Shown here: positions 34,922 to 43,242 of the stretch, piece by piece
Layout: each line of letters begins with the position of its first letter
Position numbering within the stretch: the stretch's first letter is position 1
Origin: Gammaproteobacteria bacterium
GTDB lineage: Bacteria > Pseudomonadota > Gammaproteobacteria > SURF-13
Direction: 5' to 3'
NCBI GenBank assembly: GCA_030655395.1
Contig: JAURVQ010000109.1
Location: forward strand, 1 to 45,817
Length of the DNA: 45,817 nucleotides
Position numbers and translations under genes: made by a program
Notes under the pieces: model-generated
The model's input: the letters and a program-made list of their open reading frames with translations, nothing else
Databases searched by the model: none
Told to the model about the DNA's origin: nothing

Positions 34922-35073
34922 GTTACTCATAAGCCAGTAAGTAAGATGCACTACCCGCCACGTCCCCGCCCCTTGTTTAGGGGGCGGGACAGGGTGGGGG
35001 TAGATAAAACAGTGTAGTTACTCAGGAGTCACATCATCAGCATTGTGGCCTAACTTCCTGACTCCTGAGTAAC
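34922..35073 (-). repeat. Dispersed 150-bp palindromic element, copy 3
   Basis: A 152-bp copy between the antiporter and rlmB genes, in the same orientation as copy 1. On the minus strand it starts GTTACTCAGGAGTCAG, pairs with TGACTCCTGAGTAAC, has the core CCCCCACCCTGTCCC with GC-rich hairpin and ends ACTGGCTTATGAGTAAC. Its outer ends GTTACTCA and TGAGTAAC are perfect inverted repeats. The first 24 bases on the minus strand code for the end of rlmB. Confidence 0.85.
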
Positions 35074-35817
35074 ATTTGCGCGCTGGCGCACGGCCTCATA
35101 CAGGCAGATGCCGGTGGCTACCGACACATTGAGGCTTTCCACGCTGCCGTGCATGGGGATGCGGATGAGCACATCGCAGTGCTCGCGGGTGAGGCGGCGC
35201 AGGCCTTGGCCTTCACCGCCCATGACCAGCGCCAGCGGGCCTTTCAGATCGGCGTCGTAGAGGCTGGTGTCGGCGGTGCCGTCGGCGCCGATCAACCACA
35301 CACCGGCATCGCGCAGGCTGCGCAGGGTGCGGGCGAGGTTGGTGACCTGGATGAACGGCACGGACTCGGCCGCACCGCTGGCCACTTTGCGCACGGTGGG
35401 CGTGAGGCTGACACTTTTGTCGCGCGGCGCGATCACAGCATGCACGCCTGCGGCATCGGCGCTGCGCAGGCACGCGCCGAGGTTGTGCGGGTCTTGCACG
35501 CCGTCCAGCACCAGTAAAAACGGCGGCGCGGTGAGCGTAGTGAGGATGGCGTCGAGATCGTCTTCGGTGTGCGCCTTGGCCTGCGCGCATTGCGCCACTA
35601 CGCCTTGATGGGGCGCGCCTTCGGCCATTGCGTCCAACTGCTGGCGCGTGACGTTATGCACCGTAACCTTCGCCTGCTGTGCCAGCGTGAGTATTTCCTG
35701 CATGCGCGCATCGCGGCGTGAGTCGTCCACCCACACGCCGGTCACCGCCGTGGCATTCCGGCGCAGTGCGGCCTGCACTGCATGCAGGCCGTGGACGAGG
35801 TCAGTTGCGCGAGTCAT
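35050..35817 (-). CDS. rlmB: 23S rRNA (guanosine-2'-O-)-methyltransferase RlmB
   Basis: RlmB methylates G2251 of 23S rRNA. The 255-residue SPOUT protein has an N-terminal substrate-binding domain (LVHGLHAVQAALRR) and the trefoil-knot domain with LDGVQDPHNLGACLRSADAAG, VMGGEGQGLRR and IPMHGSVESLNVSVATGICLYE. The last seven residues, VTQESGS, are coded inside dispersed element copy 3 and replace the family end. It follows rnr and a lipoprotein gene, as rnr-rlmB in E. coli. Confidence 0.95.
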   Translation of the reverse strand: MTRATDLVHGLHAVQAALRRNATAVTGVWVDDSRRDARMQEILTLAQQAKVTVHNVTRQQLDAMAEGAPHQGVVAQCAQAKAHTEDDLDAILTTLTAPPFLLVLDGVQDPHNLGACLRSADAAGVHAVIAPRDKSVSLTPTVRKVASGAAESVPFIQVTNLARTLRSLRDAGVWLIGADGTADTSLYDADLKGPLALVMGGEGQGLRRLTREHCDVLIRIPMHGSVESLNVSVATGICLYEAVRQRANVTQESGS

Positions 35818-35836
35818 GGATGGCGGTAGTGAGCGC

Positions 35837-36289
35837 TCAGCGCACGGTGATGTCTTTCAGCAGTGGCTTGCAGGTCTGCTCGCGCGTGAATTCGACATCG
35901 AGCTGATAGGTGTGACCCGCCTCCACCTGCACCGTGAGCGGCACTCGTGACTGGCGCATAATGGAGTGACGCGTGATTGGGGTCAGTGGGTCGAAGTCGG
36001 TGCCGAGCAGCGTGGGTTTGATACGGAAGCTGCATTGCACCTCCACGGTATGCGTGCCGGGCAATACGTCGATGCGCAGCACCGTGCCGCGTACGTGGGC
36101 CCCGTCCACGCTGCCGAAGAGCGCGCCGCGGGCGGTGAAGTCGTGCATCATCGGGTTGGCCTCGATGACGGCGACTTGATCGCGCGGCAGTTCAGGGCCG
36201 GAGTAGAGTCGCGCAGTGGCGGCACAGCCGGCGCTGAGGAGTGCAGCCAGTGCGAGACTGACAAAAAGCAGGTGTCTTGAATGAGCCAT
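35837..36289 (-). CDS. Small lipoprotein of unknown function
   Basis: A 150-residue protein with a type II signal peptide and lipobox LSAGC (lipidated Cys22). The rest is predicted as beta-rich with GTHTVEVQCSF and a C-terminal EFTREQTCKP; the two later cysteines could form a disulfide. No family is recognised. The open frame runs upstream through a repeat towards rnr, but the ATG at 36287-36289 just before the signal is the start. It lies between rnr and rlmB on the same strand. Confidence 0.7.
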   Translation of the reverse strand: MAHSRHLLFVSLALAALLSAGCAATARLYSGPELPRDQVAVIEANPMMHDFTARGALFGSVDGAHVRGTVLRIDVLPGTHTVEVQCSFRIKPTLLGTDFDPLTPITRHSIMRQSRVPLTVQVEAGHTYQLDVEFTREQTCKPLLKDITVR

Positions 36290-36322
36290 GAGGGCAAACT
36301 CCGGATCAGAACTTATCTCAAA

Positions 36323-36432
36323 ATTCCTTCCCCCTTGACGGGGGAAGGTTGGGATGGGGGTGAAAAGTCCATGCACAAGGTGCTTTACACACCCCCACCC
36401 TCGCCCTCCCCCATCGAGGGGGAGGGGAAATT
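36323..36432. repeat. Double-hairpin G/C-rich repeat between rnr and the lipoprotein gene
   Basis: Two hairpins in mirror order: CCTTCCCCC/GGGGGAAGG (36326-36348) and CCCTCCCCC/GGGGGAGGG near the right end, joined through GGGATGGGGGTG and CACCCCCACCC, which are themselves complementary. The design (C-rich hairpin followed by GGG-GGGGGTG) recalls half of the dispersed 150-bp element but the sequence differs. It lies 8 nt after the rnr stop and may end its transcript. Confidence 0.7.
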
Positions 36433-36440
36433 CTTGGGCT

Positions 36441-38711
36441 TTAACGTTTCGAGCGTCTGCGCTTGGGCCGCGATTTTGGCTTCTTCTCCTGTTGCGGCGG
36501 CTGCCCTTTGTCTTTGGTTTTGACTGTGGTCTGCGCCAGTTCAAAATCCATCTTGCGATCATCCATGTTCACGCGCATCACCTTGATGCGTATCTTGTCG
36601 GCGAGGCGGTACACCGTGTGGGTACGCTCGCCCAGCAGGCGATGCTTGCCGGCGTCGAAGTGGTAATAATCATTGTTGAGCGCGGTGACGTGCACCAGGC
36701 CTTCAACATAGATATCCTTGAGCTCGACGAACAGGCCGAAACTCGTCACGCCGCAGATGACACCGTCGAACTCCTCGCCGATCTTGTCCATCATGTATTC
36801 GCACTTGAGCCAGGTAACGGCATCGCGCGTCGCCTCATCCGCACGCCGTTCCGTCATCGAGCAATGCTCGCCGTGCGACTGCATGGCATCGTGCGTGTAA
36901 TCGAATTTCGCAATGGCCTGGCGCGAGAGGCAGTGACGAATGGCGCGATGCACCAGCAGGTCGGGATAACGGCGGATAGGCGACGTGAAGTGCGTGTAGC
37001 CCTCCAGCGCGAGGCCGAAGTGGCCGGTATTGTCGGGCGTGTACACCGCCTGCGCGAGGCTGCGCAGCAGCACGGTCTGAATCAGGTGCGTATCCGGGCG
37101 TTCCTGAATGCTGCCGAGCAACTTGGCATAGTGCTTCGGCTCCGGCTTGTCGCCCCCCCCGAGGCTCAGGCCCAGTTCGGCGAGAAATCCGCGCAGATCG
37201 GTAAGCTTCTCCGCGCCGGGGCCTTCGTGCACGCGGTACAGAGCAGGGATTTTGTGTCCGAGCAGGAATTCAGCGGCGGCGACGTTGGCGGCGATCATGC
37301 ATTCCTCGATCAGCTTGTGCGCGTCGTTGCGCACCACCGGCACGATGCTTTCGATTTTGCGTTGCGCGCCGAAGATGATGCGCGTCTCGGTGGTTTCAAA
37401 GTCCACCGCGCCGCGCTGATCGCGCGCATGGCGCAGCGCCTGATAGAGCGCGTGCAGTTCCTGCAGGTGCGGCAGCAGCGAGGCGTGTTTTTGTCCCAGC
37501 GCCGTATCGCCTTCGATGACCATCGCCGCCACTTCGTCGTAGGTGAGGCGCGCGTGCGAGCGCATCACACCCTCGAAAAACCGGTGACGCTCCACCTTGC
37601 CGGCGCTGTTCACCTTCATTTCGCACACCATGCACAGGCGGTCGGTGTGCGGATTGATCGAACACAGTCCGTTTGACAACACCTCCGGCAGCATGGGAAT
37701 CACGCGCTGCGGGAAATACACCGAGGTGCCGCGCAGCCGCGCCTCAGCGTCGAGCGCCGTACCCGGCACCACATAACTCGATACATCGGCGATGGCGACC
37801 AGCAGGCGCCAGCCCTTGCCCTCGCGTTCACAGAACACGGCATCGTCAAAATCGCGCGCGTCGGCGCCGTCGATCGTGACCAGCGGCAGCGTGCGTATAT
37901 CCTCACGGCCCTGCTTGGCCTGTTCCGGCACCTCGGCGCCGAGTCGCGCAATCTCGGACTCGACCTGCATCGGCCATTCCAGCGGCAGGTTGTGCGCGCG
38001 GATGGCAACGTCGATCTCCATGCCCGGCGCCATGTGGTCGCCGAGGATTTCGACGATCTTGCCCGTGGTCTTGGCGTAGGCGCTGGGCTGGGCGATGATC
38101 TCGGCCATCACGATCTGGCCGTGCGCGGCGCCGGCCTGCTGGTCGGCGGGAATGACGATGTCCTGGCTGATGCGTTTGTTGTCCGGTGAGACAAACCCGA
38201 TGCCTTGCTCGCAATAAAAGCGGCCCACGACGCGGGTGGTATTGCGCTCCAGCACCTCGACGATGGCGCCCTCGCGCCGGCCGCGCCGGTCGATGCCGGA
38301 GACGCGCGCCATGGCACGGTCACCGTGCAGCAGCACGCGCATCTCGCGCGCGGAGAGGAACAGGTCGTCGCCGCCCTCCTCCGGCGCAAGAAAACCGAAG
38401 CCGTCTGGGTGGCCGATGACACGGCCGCGCACCAGATCCATCTTCTGCACCAGGCCGTAGCCGCCGCGCCGGTTGCGGATCAACTGGCCGTCGCGCTCCA
38501 TCGCCTTGAGGCGGCGGCGCAGGGCCTCCAGGTCTTGTTCATCCTGGATTTTCAGCTCGGTGGCGATTTGCTCCTGGCTGAGCGGAACGCCCTCTGCCGC
38601 GAGGCATTCCATGATGTATTCACGGCTTGCGATGGGGCGCTCGTACTTCGACGCCTCGCGCCCGGCATGCGGGTCCTGGTTCGGTGTGGTAGTGGACTGC
38701 TTCTTCTTCAT
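36441..38711 (-). CDS. rnr: Ribonuclease R
   Basis: A 3'-5' exoribonuclease that degrades structured RNA. The 756-residue protein has an N-terminal winged helix (SREYIMECLAAEGVPLSQEQ), two cold-shock domains, the RNB catalytic domain with TIDGADARDFDDAVFCE (metal-binding aspartates) and YTHFTSPIRRYPDLLVHR, an S1 domain (GVICGVTSFGLFVELKDIYVEGLVHV) and a basic tail of about 35 residues. ATG at 38709-38711 is preferred to an ATG 15 codons upstream because a promoter for tRNA-Leu and this gene would otherwise be inside it. Confidence 0.95.
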   Translation of the reverse strand: MKKKQSTTTPNQDPHAGREASKYERPIASREYIMECLAAEGVPLSQEQIATELKIQDEQDLEALRRRLKAMERDGQLIRNRRGGYGLVQKMDLVRGRVIGHPDGFGFLAPEEGGDDLFLSAREMRVLLHGDRAMARVSGIDRRGRREGAIVEVLERNTTRVVGRFYCEQGIGFVSPDNKRISQDIVIPADQQAGAAHGQIVMAEIIAQPSAYAKTTGKIVEILGDHMAPGMEIDVAIRAHNLPLEWPMQVESEIARLGAEVPEQAKQGREDIRTLPLVTIDGADARDFDDAVFCEREGKGWRLLVAIADVSSYVVPGTALDAEARLRGTSVYFPQRVIPMLPEVLSNGLCSINPHTDRLCMVCEMKVNSAGKVERHRFFEGVMRSHARLTYDEVAAMVIEGDTALGQKHASLLPHLQELHALYQALRHARDQRGAVDFETTETRIIFGAQRKIESIVPVVRNDAHKLIEECMIAANVAAAEFLLGHKIPALYRVHEGPGAEKLTDLRGFLAELGLSLGGGDKPEPKHYAKLLGSIQERPDTHLIQTVLLRSLAQAVYTPDNTGHFGLALEGYTHFTSPIRRYPDLLVHRAIRHCLSRQAIAKFDYTHDAMQSHGEHCSMTERRADEATRDAVTWLKCEYMMDKIGEEFDGVICGVTSFGLFVELKDIYVEGLVHVTALNNDYYHFDAGKHRLLGERTHTVYRLADKIRIKVMRVNMDDRKMDFELAQTTVKTKDKGQPPQQEKKPKSRPKRRRSKR

Positions 38712-38739
38712 TGAAAAAATACCGCCTGTAGAGTAAAGT
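38711..38739 (+). promoter_or_regulatory. Sigma-70 promoter of tRNA-Leu
   Basis: TTGAAA (38711-38716) and TAAAGT (38734-38739) are 17 bases apart, followed by the GC-rich GTGCGCACC typical of stable-RNA promoters. The predicted start is about 34 nt before the tRNA. The -35 box touches the rnr start codon on the other strand. Confidence 0.5.
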
Positions 38740-38779
38740 GCGCACCTTCGGCACACATCTCACCATGAGGTGCCGATGC

Positions 38780-38866
38780 GCCGGGGTGGCGGAATTGGTA
38801 GACGCGCTAGCTTCAGGTGTTAGTGGGGGTAACCCCGTGGAGGTTCAAGTCCTCTCCTCGGCACCA
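38780..38866 (+). tRNA. tRNA-Leu (anticodon CAG)
   Basis: An 87-nt class II tRNA. Acceptor GCCGGGG pairs with CCTCGGC (one G-U), the D arm holds GGAATTGGTAGAC, the anticodon stem CTAGC/GTTAG encloses TTCAGGT with anticodon CAG, a long variable arm (GTGGGGGTAACCCCGT) follows, and the T arm has GTTCAAGTC. CCA is encoded. It reads CUG, the main leucine codon in this GC-rich genome. Confidence 0.97.
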
Positions 38867-38871
38867 TTATC

Positions 38872-38939
38872 GTAGGTCGGATCAAGCGTAGCGGATCCGA
38901 CGCATGTCGGTTCCGCACTGCGTGCTTGAACCGACCTAC
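38872..38939. repeat. Long hairpin repeat (GTAGGTCGG type) between tRNA-Leu and dcd
   Basis: GTAGGTCGGATCAAGC at the left end pairs with GCTTGAACCGACCTAC at the right (15 of 16), and the inner GCGGATCCGAC/GTCGGTTCCGC pairs at 10 of 11, around GCAT. The whole forms one hairpin with arms of about 32 bases. It starts 6 nt after the tRNA and ends just before the dcd stop, so it may end both transcripts. Confidence 0.8.
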
Positions 38940-38944
38940 ATGAT

Positions 38945-39511
38945 TTATGTCTTTGGCAACGTCACTCCCGTCTGCCCCTGATACTTACCGCCGCGATCTT
39001 TGTACGATACCTCGCATATCTCGTCGGACTCAAAAAATACCACCTGCGCCACGCCTTCGTTGGCATAAATCTTCGCGGGCAGCGGTGTGGTGTTGGAAAA
39101 CTCCAGCGTCACATAACCTTCCCATTCCGGCTCGAACGGCGTCACGTTGACGATGATGCCGCAGCGCGCGTAAGTGGACTTGCCGAGACAGATGGTGAGC
39201 ACATTGCGCGGGATGCGAAAGTACTCGATGGTGCGCGCCAGCGCAAATGAATTCGGCGGAATGATGCATACGTCCGCCTTCACATCGACAAAACTGTTGG
39301 CATCGAAGTTTTTCGGATCGACGATGGTCGAATTGATGTTGGTGAAAATCTTGAAGTCGTTGGAACAGCGGATGTCGTAACCGTAGCTCGACGTACCGTA
39401 GGACACAATCGGCCCCTTGTCCGTGTACTTCACCTGGCCCGGCTCGAACGGCTCGATCATGCCATGCTGCTGCGCCATACGGCGTATCCACTTGTCTGAT
39501 TTGATGGTCAT
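38945..39511 (-). CDS. dcd: dCTP deaminase
   Basis: Dcd turns dCTP into dUTP for thymidylate synthesis. The 188-residue protein matches the family length, with [11 protein letters not shown] (catalytic Ser and Arg), [20 protein letters not shown] (catalytic Glu) and the C-terminal [12 protein letters not shown] lid. It follows mrp by 9 nt on the same strand; the pair is common in gammaproteobacteria. Confidence 0.95.
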   Translation of the reverse strand: MTIKSDKWIRRMAQQHGMIEPFEPGQVKYTDKGPIVSYGTSSYGYDIRCSNDFKIFTNINSTIVDPKNFDANSFVDVKADVCIIPPNSFALARTIEYFRIPRNVLTICLGKSTYARCGIIVNVTPFEPEWEGYVTLEFSNTTPLPAKIYANEGVAQVVFFESDEICEVSYKDRGGKYQGQTGVTLPKT

Positions 39512-39520
39512 AGTGTTGTG

Positions 39521-40612
39521 TCAGGTATTTTGAATCACGATCTTGGGAAACTTGGCACTGAAATCCTTGGCGCGCAATGAAAGCTTGGCGGCCACGCGGC
39601 GCGCAATCTCACGGTAAATCTGCGCGATGCGGCCTGCGGGATCGGCAATCACGCTGGGATGTCCGCCGTCTGCATTTTCACGAATACTGATATCGAGCGG
39701 CAACGCACCCAGCAGGTCCACATTATACTGCGCGGCCATGCGCTCGCCGCCGCCCGCGCCGAAAATATGCTCTTCATGTCCACACTGGCTGCAAATGTGC
39801 GTGTTCATGTTCTCTATGATGCCGAGCACCGGCACCTCGACCTTCTCGAACATCTTGAGCGCCCTGCGCGCATCCAGCAGTGCGATGTCCTGCGGCGTGG
39901 TCACTATCACCGCACCACTCACCGGAATTTTCTGCGCCAGCGTCAGTTGAATGTCGCCGGTGCCGGGCGGCAGGTCGATGACGAGATAATCCAGCGCCTT
40001 CCATTGTGTATCGTTGAGGAGTTGCTCCAGCGCCTGGGTGACCATCGGGCCGCGCCAGATCATGGGCGCCTCCTCGTCAATCAGATAGCCGATGGACATG
40101 GACTGGATGCCGTGGCTCATTACCGGCTCCATGCCTTTGCCGTCTTTCGAGGTCGGGCGTGTGTTCACACCCAGCATGAGCGGCTGGCTGGGGCCATAGA
40201 TGTCGGCATCGAGTATGCCGACGCTGGCGCCCTCAGCCGCCAGCGCGAGCGCGAGATTCACCGCCGTCGTGGACTTGCCCACGCCGCCCTTGCCGGAAGC
40301 CACGGCGATGATGTTTTTTATATTGGCGTGCGGCTTTACATTTTTCTGCGCCGCGTGCGCAACCACGCTGGACGAGATATTCACCGTCACCGCGCGCACC
40401 TGAGGCAGCGCTCCGACTTTCGTCCGAATGCCCGCCGCGAGGGTATCCTGATAGCCTTTCGCCGGGTAGCCCAGCACGACGTCCACAATCACGCTACCAT
40501 CGTCGATGGCGATATTCTTTACCGCCTTGGCGGAAACCAGGTCCTGCTGTAAATAAGGGTCGATGACCTCGCGCAAGGCCGCCTCGACCTGCGATTGGGA
40601 AACATTTTCCAC
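39521..40612 (-). CDS. apbC: Iron-sulfur cluster carrier protein Mrp/ApbC
   Basis: A 363-residue MinD/ParA-like ATPase that carries Fe-S clusters to apoproteins. It has an N-terminal MIP18-like domain (VEAALREVIDPYLQQDLVSAKAV), the deviant Walker A GKGGVGKST at residues 107-115, Switch motifs (DLPPGTGD) and the cluster-binding Cys-x2-Cys in HICSQCGHEE. The start is taken as GTG at 40610-40612, with GGAGG 6 nt upstream; an ATG ten codons earlier has no such site. It is divergent from metG, as in many proteobacteria. Confidence 0.93.
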   Translation of the reverse strand: MENVSQSQVEAALREVIDPYLQQDLVSAKAVKNIAIDDGSVIVDVVLGYPAKGYQDTLAAGIRTKVGALPQVRAVTVNISSSVVAHAAQKNVKPHANIKNIIAVASGKGGVGKSTTAVNLALALAAEGASVGILDADIYGPSQPLMLGVNTRPTSKDGKGMEPVMSHGIQSMSIGYLIDEEAPMIWRGPMVTQALEQLLNDTQWKALDYLVIDLPPGTGDIQLTLAQKIPVSGAVIVTTPQDIALLDARRALKMFEKVEVPVLGIIENMNTHICSQCGHEEHIFGAGGGERMAAQYNVDLLGALPLDISIRENADGGHPSVIADPAGRIAQIYREIARRVAAKLSLRAKDFSAKFPKIVIQNT

Positions 40613-40685
40613 TACAATCCTCCGGGGCGCCGCCCCTATCATAAGCGCATAATTTTACACGGATTCATTGCCGCGCGGTGATCTT

Positions 40686-40838
40686 TTACTCAGGAGGCAC
40701 AAAGTCAGGAGCACACTGTTGACGAGGTGCCTCCTGAGTAAAAACACTGTTTACTCTACCCCCACCCTGTCCCGCCCCCGAAACAGGGGGCGGGGACGTG
40801 CAGGAGGGTTCAATATTAATAATGAACTTATGAGTAAC
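40686..40838 (+). repeat. Dispersed 150-bp palindromic element, copy 4
   Basis: A 153-bp copy in the divergent space between apbC and metG, in the orientation of copy 2. It starts TTACTCAGGAGGCAC, pairs with GTGCCTCCTGAGTAA, has the core CTACCCCCACCCTGTCCC and a GC-rich hairpin, then GTTCA/TGAAC around an AT-rich loop, and ends CTTATGAGTAAC. Its ATG opens a short frame that runs over the metG start in another frame. Confidence 0.85.
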
Positions 40839-40882
40839 GTCTCGGCTTGCTACAATGGCCACCTTAACATCAGCTCACGGCC

Positions 40883-42964
40883 ATGCCAGACACCCGCAAA
40901 ATCCTCGTCACCAGCGCCCTCCCCTACGCCAACGGGGCGATCCACCTCGGCCATCTGGTGGAATACATCCAGACAGACATCTGGGTGCGCTTTCAGAAGA
41001 TGCAGGGGCACGACTGCACCTACGTGTGCGCCGACGACGCGCACGGCACGCCCATCATGCTGCGCGCACAGCAGGAAGGCATCGCGCCGGAGGCGCTGAT
41101 CGCACGCATCAGCCAGGAGCATCAGGCGGACTTCAAGGCGTTTGGCGTGGCGTTCGACAACTACCACTCCACGCATTCGCCCGAGAACGAGGCGTTTGTG
41201 CGCGACATTTATCTAAAACTGCGCAAGAACGGCCACATCACACAACGCACCATCAAGCAGGCCTACGACCCGGTCAAGGAGATGTTTCTGCCGGATCGTT
41301 TCATCAAGGGCGACTGCCCACGCTGCGGCGCGAAAGACCAGTACGGTGACAGCTGCGAAGTCTGCGGCGCGACGTATTCACCCACGGATTTGAAAAATGC
41401 GGTGTCGGCGCTCTCCGGCGCGAAGCCCATCGAAAAGGAGTCCGAGCATTATTTCTTCAAGCTCGGTGATTTTGAACCCATGTTGCGCGAGTGGTTGAAT
41501 CCGGACATCACTCAAACACGCCACGTACAGTCCGAAGCGGCCAACAAACTCAACGAATGGTTCGACGCAGGATTGCAGGATTGGGATATCTCGCGCGACG
41601 CGCCCTATTTCGGCTTCGAAATTCCCGACGCGCCCGGCAAATACTTTTACGTCTGGCTCGATGCCCCGGTCGGCTACATGGCAAGCTTCAAGAGCTATTG
41701 CGAGCGCACAGGCATCAACTTCGACGACTACTGGCGCAAAGACAGCAAGGCCGAGCTTTATCATTTCATCGGCAAGGATATTCTCTACTTCCACGCCCTG
41801 TTCTGGCCCGCGATGCTGGAAGGCTCCGGCTATCGCAAACCTACTGCGGTTTATGCCCACGGCTTCCTCACCGTGAATGGCCAGAAAATGTCCAAGTCGC
41901 GCGGCACGTTTATCACCGCGCGCACCTATCTGGATCATCTGAATCCGGAGTATTTGCGTTATTACTACGCAACCAAGCTCAACAGCTCGATGGAGGATAT
42001 TGATCTCAGCCTGGAGGATTTTGTCGCGCGGGTGAACAGTGACCTGATCGGAAAATACATCAACATTGCGAGCCGGACTGCCGGCTTCATCCATAACCGC
42101 TTTAGCGGTAAACTGACAGACAAAATATCCCCGCTTGGTCACAAGGTGACGAAACAATTAGAGCTGGGCGCGGATACTATCGCCAGGTTTTACGAGGAGC
42201 GTGAATATTCCAAGGCTATGCGCGAGATTTCCCGTCTTGCGGATATCGCCAATCAGTACGTGGATGAGATGAAGCCGTGGGAGTTGGCCAAAAATCCCGA
42301 TGCTGGTCATCACTTGCATGAGGTATGCAGTGTGAGCCTGAATCTATTCCGGCAGCTTACTTGTTACCTCAAGCCTATTTTGCCCGAGACGGCTAAAAAG
42401 GTTGAATCGTTCTTGAATATCCCACCCCTGAATTGGCATGAAAACATTCACCTGATTCCCTCGGACTCCATCAAGAAATACGAGCACCTCATGACCCGCA
42501 TAGACCCAAAGCAAGTTGAATCCATACTCGTAGCCAGCAAGGAAAGCGGACAAGTTGACCAAATCCCCCCTACCCCCCCTATCCCCCCTTTAACAAAGGG
42601 GGGGGGCGAAGCGGGGGGATTTACGCCCATTATGGAAATCATCAGCATCGACGACTTCGCCAAAATTGATTTGCGCATCGCGCGCATCATCAAAGCCGAG
42701 CATGTCGAAGGCGCGGAGAAGCTGCTGAAACTCACGCTGGACATCGGCGAGGAAAAACCGCGTACGGTATTCGCCGGCATCAAATCGGCTTACCAGCCCG
42801 CCGACCTGGAAGGCAAGCTGACAGTAATGGTGGCGAATCTCGCGCCGCGCAAGATGAAGTTCGGCCTGTCGGAAGGCATGGTGCTTGCTGCGGGGCCGGG
42901 TGGGAAGGACTTGTGGATATTGGAGCCTCACGCGGGCGCACAGCCAGGTATGCGCGTGAAATAA
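40883..42964 (+). CDS. metG: Methionyl-tRNA synthetase
   Basis: Class I synthetase charging initiator and elongator tRNA-Met. The 693-residue protein has the HIGH-like HLGH in [14 protein letters not shown], a zinc knuckle with CPRCG and CEVCG, the KMSKS motif in [12 protein letters not shown], an anticodon-binding domain and a C-terminal Trbp111-like tRNA-binding domain (about 583-693). The linker at residues about 560-580 ([20 protein letters not shown]) is coded by a palindromic repeat read in frame. Dispersed element copy 4 ends 44 nt upstream of the start. Confidence 0.96.
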   Translation: MPDTRKILVTSALPYANGAIHLGHLVEYIQTDIWVRFQKMQGHDCTYVCADDAHGTPIMLRAQQEGIAPEALIARISQEHQADFKAFGVAFDNYHSTHSPENEAFVRDIYLKLRKNGHITQRTIKQAYDPVKEMFLPDRFIKGDCPRCGAKDQYGDSCEVCGATYSPTDLKNAVSALSGAKPIEKESEHYFFKLGDFEPMLREWLNPDITQTRHVQSEAANKLNEWFDAGLQDWDISRDAPYFGFEIPDAPGKYFYVWLDAPVGYMASFKSYCERTGINFDDYWRKDSKAELYHFIGKDILYFHALFWPAMLEGSGYRKPTAVYAHGFLTVNGQKMSKSRGTFITARTYLDHLNPEYLRYYYATKLNSSMEDIDLSLEDFVARVNSDLIGKYINIASRTAGFIHNRFSGKLTDKISPLGHKVTKQLELGADTIARFYEEREYSKAMREISRLADIANQYVDEMKPWELAKNPDAGHHLHEVCSVSLNLFRQLTCYLKPILPETAKKVESFLNIPPLNWHENIHLIPSDSIKKYEHLMTRIDPKQVESILVASKESGQVDQIPPTPPIPPLTKGGGEAGGFTPIMEIISIDDFAKIDLRIARIIKAEHVEGAEKLLKLTLDIGEEKPRTVFAGIKSAYQPADLEGKLTVMVANLAPRKMKFGLSEGMVLAAGPGGKDLWILEPHAGAQPGMRVK
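42561..42622. repeat. Palindromic repeat read in frame inside metG
   Basis: AAATCCCCCC (42561-42570) and GGGGGGATTT (42613-42622) are perfect inverted ends; inside, CCCCCCTTT and AAAGGGGGG pair around AAC. This is the known extragenic repeat type that gives PPL.KGG-like peptides when translated. Here it lies between two folded domains of MetRS, adding about 21 residues. Confidence 0.85.
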
Positions 42965-43013
42965 TTCGCCCCCCTTACATGGGGAGGACAATTAAAAAAG
43001 CAGGAGACAATGC

Positions 43014-43217
43014 ATGCCGGAATATCATGTTCACGTCCACGGTGCACACGAGCACGAAGTTGAGCATGAGACGCAGCATGGGTCTGGGTTGGCGCAATCC
43101 GTGACGCTGCTGCAAATCGCCATTGCGCTTGCGTCGATCACCGTGTTGACGTGCAAGAAATGGCTGCTGGTATTCGCCGGTGCTGCGGCTGCGGGCGGTT
43201 GCGCGCTGTGGGCCTAG
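43014..43217 (+). CDS. Small His-rich membrane protein related to the DUF4337 C-terminus
   Basis: A 67-residue protein. The first 25 residues are rich in His and Glu (HVHVHGAHEHEVEHETQH), which could bind metal; the rest has two hydrophobic segments, SVTLLQIAIALASITVL and WLLVFAGAAAAGGCAL. The segment LLQIAIALASI resembles the end of DUF4337 proteins, which are normally near 180 residues, so this may be a shortened relative. GGAG lies about 8 nt before the ATG, which supports translation. It sits between metG and a PAP2 gene. Confidence 0.65.
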   Translation: MPEYHVHVHGAHEHEVEHETQHGSGLAQSVTLLQIAIALASITVLTCKKWLLVFAGAAAAGGCALWA

Positions 43218-43242
43218 GCATGGCTCGCGTAGGCACTTCGTC

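Noticed and set aside
36290-36562. N-terminal extension of the lipoprotein frame
   Set aside because: It reads through the double-hairpin repeat and the end of rnr; a proper lipoprotein signal begins at 36289.
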